8,588 bases of DNA from Pseudaquidulcibacter sp964557085 (GTDB lineage Bacteria > Pseudomonadota > Alphaproteobacteria > Caulobacterales > Aquidulcibacteraceae): the NCBI GenBank assembly GCA_964557085.1, contig CAZKYS010000098.1, positions 1 through 8,588 on the forward strand. The letters are read 5' to 3'. The translations under genes and the position numbers were made by a program. The stretch's first letter is position 1; every line of letters begins with the position of its first letter. The notes beneath the pieces are model-generated. The model saw only the letters and a program-made list of their open reading frames with translations. It was not told where the DNA came from and searched no databases. Shown here piece by piece: positions 6,814 to 8,588 of the stretch.

Positions 6814-7923
6814 TTATACCTTTTGCAAGGTTACGCATCCTGCTGAATAGCCTGCCCCGAAGGAACAGATTACCCCAATATCACCTGATTCTAAATCTTT
6901 ATTGTGCTTATTGAAGGAAATAATTGAACCCGCCGATGATGTATTTGCATAAGTGTCTAAAATTGTTGGGCTTTCATCGGGGCTTGCTTCATGCCCTAAA
7001 ACGCGCGCGCTAATAAGGCGGTTCATATTGGCATTTGCCTGATGTAACCAAAGGCGGCGCACATTTTCGGATGGGATATTTTGTGCTGCCAATCGCTCAT
7101 TAATAAGCGCGCCAACCATTGGTACAACTTCTTTGAAAACTTTGCGCCCTTCTTGAACGAATAATTTATCGGGTGCGCCAATTCCTTCGGGGCTAAAACG
7201 GTTTAGGAAGCCAAAATTATTACGAATATTATTGCTAAATTCAGTTACAGCGACAGTATCAAGAATTTCAAATTCGCCTTCATCTTCGATTAGGATTGCG
7301 GTTGCAACATCGCCAAAAATGAAATGACTATCGCGGTCTTTGAAATTTAAGTGACCAGAACATATTTCAGGATTAACCACTAAGGCCGATTTAATCGCAC
7401 CAGATTTTATCATTTCGGCGGCAACTTTTATGCCAAATGTTGCGCTTGAACAGGCAACATTCATATCAAAACCAAATGTGCCATCGCGCATTCCAATTTC
7501 TTTTTGAATTTCAATGGCAATTGCAGGATATGCACGTTGCATATTTGATGCCGCGCAAATAATGCAATCAACATCCTTTGCATCGCGACCCGCAGCTTTT
7601 AAGCAATCAAGAACTGCATTCTTGCCAATTTCTGCCAAGATTGAAATTTCTTCATTTGGGCGTTCTGCCATTCTTGGCGTCATAATAGTAGGATCTAAAA
7701 GACCATCTTTGGCAACCACATAGCGTGATTTTATTCCCGATGCTTTTTCAACAAATTCAACCGATGAATGCCCAAGTGCGGCAATTTCACCTTTTTCAAT
7801 TTTATCGGCATTTTCGGCGTTGAAAAGGTCAACATAAGCGTTAAACGCGCTGACCAATTCTTCATTAGTGACTTGATTGGGTGGGGTGTAAAGGCCAGTG
7901 GCTTTGATATATGCTTTTTTCAT
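6814..7923 (-). CDS. 3-oxoacyl-ACP synthase III (KAS III)-family ketosynthase
   Basis: A 369-residue thiolase-fold condensing enzyme with an intact Cys-His-Asn triad: C158 in MNVACSSATFG, H294 in LWLHQANANMN and N327 in YANTSSAGS. The C-terminal glycine-rich FGAGYSAG (355-362) is also typical. The Cys-His-Asn arrangement points to FabH-type decarboxylative Claisen condensation with an acyl-CoA primer, not an elongating Cys-His-His enzyme. It is about 50 residues longer than E. coli FabH (317), the extra length mostly between residues 20 and 90. It belongs to a FabH-like group with a conserved SNMQRAYPAIAIEIQ block (126-140), clearly different from housekeeping FabH. No acyl carrier protein or other fab gene is adjacent. 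It is the first gene of the four-gene block. No Shine-Dalgarno precedes its ATG and the predicted promoter ends 6 nt upstream, suggesting leaderless translation. Primer and product are unknown. Confidence 0.92.
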   Translation of the reverse strand: MKKAYIKATGLYTPPNQVTNEELVSAFNAYVDLFNAENADKIEKGEIAALGHSSVEFVEKASGIKSRYVVAKDGLLDPTIMTPRMAERPNEEISILAEIGKNAVLDCLKAAGRDAKDVDCIICAASNMQRAYPAIAIEIQKEIGMRDGTFGFDMNVACSSATFGIKVAAEMIKSGAIKSALVVNPEICSGHLNFKDRDSHFIFGDVATAILIEDEGEFEILDTVAVTEFSNNIRNNFGFLNRFSPEGIGAPDKLFVQEGRKVFKEVVPMVGALINERLAAQNIPSENVRRLWLHQANANMNRLISARVLGHEASPDESPTILDTYANTSSAGSIISFNKHNKDLESGDIGVICSFGAGYSAGCVTLQKV

Positions 7924-7940
7924 AGCGCGTTTATAGCGCG
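7923..7940. repeat. TAGCGCG direct repeat flanking the -10 box
   Basis: TAGCGCG occurs at 7923-7929 and 7934-7940, 11 bp apart (about one helical turn), bracketing the predicted TATAAA. Because GCGC is self-complementary, each copy can be read on either strand. TTATAGCGCG recurs at 8043-8052 inside the DUF1289 gene. It could be an operator for a regulator of the operon, or chance. Confidence 0.3.
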
Positions 7941-7957
7941 AAACTTTATGACTTCAA
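7930..7957 (-). promoter_or_regulatory. putative sigma-70-type promoter of the four-gene operon
   Basis: On the minus strand TTGAAG (7957-7952) is followed after 16 nt by TATAAA (7935-7930). The -10 matches the consensus at 5 of 6 positions and the -35 at 4 of 6. Six bases separate the -10 from the ATG at 7923, so +1 would fall on or next to the A of the start codon. No Shine-Dalgarno is present. Both the promoter and the leaderless start are predictions. Confidence 0.5.
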
Positions 7958-7975
7958 ACCACAAAAAATTGCGAA

Positions 7976-8146
7976 TTATTTCTTTATGAATTCGTTCTTA
8001 CGGCTTGGTAATTGCGCCATTATTTCATCGCGCTTTTTGTCATTATAGCGCGTCCAATATTCAATTTCTTCGATGGATCGATTGCAACCAAGGCAAAGCC
8101 CCGTGTCAGGATTTAAAAAGCAAACCTGAATACACGGGGATTTCAT
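7976..8146 (-). CDS. DUF1289 small cysteine-rich protein
   Basis: A 56-residue protein beginning MKSPCIQVC and ending KNEFIKK. It has four cysteines, C5, C9, C18 and C21, spaced CX3CX8CX2C, followed by a charged helix with the EEIEYW and RYNDKKRDEI segments (26-42). This is the pattern of DUF1289 (PF06945), short proteobacterial proteins of unknown function that probably bind a metal or Fe-S cluster through the cysteines; the binding is inference. An in-frame TAA three codons upstream confines the start to this ATG. No Shine-Dalgarno is visible, and a TATAAT at 8162-8167 lies 15 nt upstream, so it may have its own short-leader transcript or be read through from the membrane-protein gene 22 bp upstream. 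Its stop lies 52 bp before the ketosynthase ATG. Confidence 0.9.
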   Translation of the reverse strand: MKSPCIQVCFLNPDTGLCLGCNRSIEEIEYWTRYNDKKRDEIMAQLPSRKNEFIKK

Positions 8147-8148
8147 TG

Positions 8149-8174
8149 ATAATTATTCACAATTATAATTATTC
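8149..8174. repeat. AT-rich 10-bp direct repeat with embedded TATAAT
   Basis: ATAATTATTC occurs at 8149-8158 and 8165-8174, a 16-bp period, spanning the end of the membrane-protein gene and the leader of the DUF1289 gene. Minus-strand TATAAT (8167-8162) lies between and inside the copies. No convincing -35 box is at the right distance, so promoter activity is weakly supported. Confidence 0.4.
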
Positions 8175-8588
8175 GCCAGGGAAAGGCATCATCGCAACGA
8201 TGCCGAACAATGCACCAAGTTCGATAACAAGACCCAATGCTTCTTTTACATTGATATTATCAAGATGATGGCGGCATTTTGTTAGGCTAAAGAATAAAGC
8301 CGCAGAAATGCTTAGGCCAACCAACGCGCCAATGATTGTGCGAAGGAAACCGCCAAAGGTCAAAAGCAAACCACCAGAACCACCAGTGATATTTGGCAAT
8401 AATAATGCGCCCGCGCCAATAGCAGCGCCAACAATCATTGAAGTTGTTGCATCCAATTTGCTTGGTTGTGTAGCACTATCAGATGAAGTGAAGGCCATTA
8501 ATTGAACTTGAACCGCACGGCCCAATGCAGACGCCGCGATTAATGCAAGACCAGCGCGGAAAGGCTCCGCAAGTTCGGCTACCAAAAA
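8169..8588 (-). CDS. hypothetical membrane protein, C-terminal part (runs off the right edge)
   Basis: An open frame of about 140 codons reaching the window edge, ending MMPFPGE. I do not recognise it. Counting from the TTG at 8585, hydrophobic segments lie at about residues 9-28, 48-64, 70-97 and 116-134, so it is probably an inner-membrane protein. The segments are rich in small residues (GAAIGAGALLLP, GGSGGLLLTFGG). A basic patch with KCRHH separates the last two segments. A Ser/Thr-rich linker (FTSSDSATQPSK) follows the first. TTG at 8585 is the first possible start in view, but the frame stays open beyond it, so the true N-terminus is probably outside the window. It ends 22 bp before the DUF1289 ATG and may share a transcript with it. 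No function is claimed. Confidence 0.75.
   Translation of the reverse strand, partial: FLVAELAEPFRAGLALIAASALGRAVQVQLMAFTSSDSATQPSKLDATTSMIVGAAIGAGALLLPNITGGSGGLLLTFGGFLRTIIGALVGLSISAALFFSLTKCRHHLDNINVKEALGLVIELGALFGIVAMMPFPGE

Noticed and set aside
8005..8268. Plus-strand 87-codon frame at the right end
   Set aside because: It spans the DUF1289 gene, the junction and the membrane-protein gene on the other strand; its translation lacks recognisable features.
1..8588. Mobile island or phage origin
   Set aside because: No integrase, transposase, tRNA or long repeat, and codon style is uniform across the genes.

Overview
The window reads as a compact stretch of a low-GC (roughly 40% by eye, not computed) proteobacterial chromosome. 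The families present (an MprF-like flippase, a DUF1289 cysteine protein, a feruloyl-CoA-synthase-type ligase and a BFD/acetolactate-synthase-like ThDP enzyme) fit an alphaproteobacterium best, but that is inference from family memory, not a phylogenetic result. Coding density is very high. I see no tRNA, rRNA, CRISPR array, insertion sequence or phage gene.

Layout. Positions 1-2134 hold a plus-strand pair: an unrecognised 144-residue protein (48-482), then after 17 bp an MprF-like polytopic membrane protein (500-2134) with a TTG start and a strong Shine-Dalgarno. That protein has the membrane part of MprF but no lysyl-phosphatidylglycerol synthase domain. Its stop codon overlaps the stop of the oppositely oriented gene by 4 bp (TTAG at 2131-2134), so two transcription units collide tail to tail with no room for an ordinary terminator.

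Positions 7923 down to 2131 hold a minus-strand block of four enzymes with junctions of 1, 2 and 0 bp. In transcription order they are a KAS III-type ketosynthase, a dihydroorotase-family cyclic amidohydrolase, a feruloyl-CoA-synthase-family acyl-CoA ligase and an acetolactate-synthase/benzoylformate-decarboxylase-like ThDP enzyme. A sigma-70-like promoter sits so close to the first ATG that the mRNA may be leaderless. The four chemistries (acid activation, Claisen condensation, ThDP C-C bond making or breaking, cyclic amide hydrolysis) do not belong to one textbook pathway. No pyr, fab, ilv or aromatic-catabolism partners are in view, so this block is the best candidate here for an uncharacterised pathway. 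The amidohydrolase has Gln in place of the first His of the metal-binding HxH motif.

Positions 7976-8588 hold a 56-residue DUF1289 protein and, upstream on the same strand, the C-terminal part of an unrecognised membrane protein that runs off the right edge. Between the DUF1289 stop and the ketosynthase ATG there are only 52 bp, which contain the putative promoter and a pair of TAGCGCG repeats one helical turn apart.
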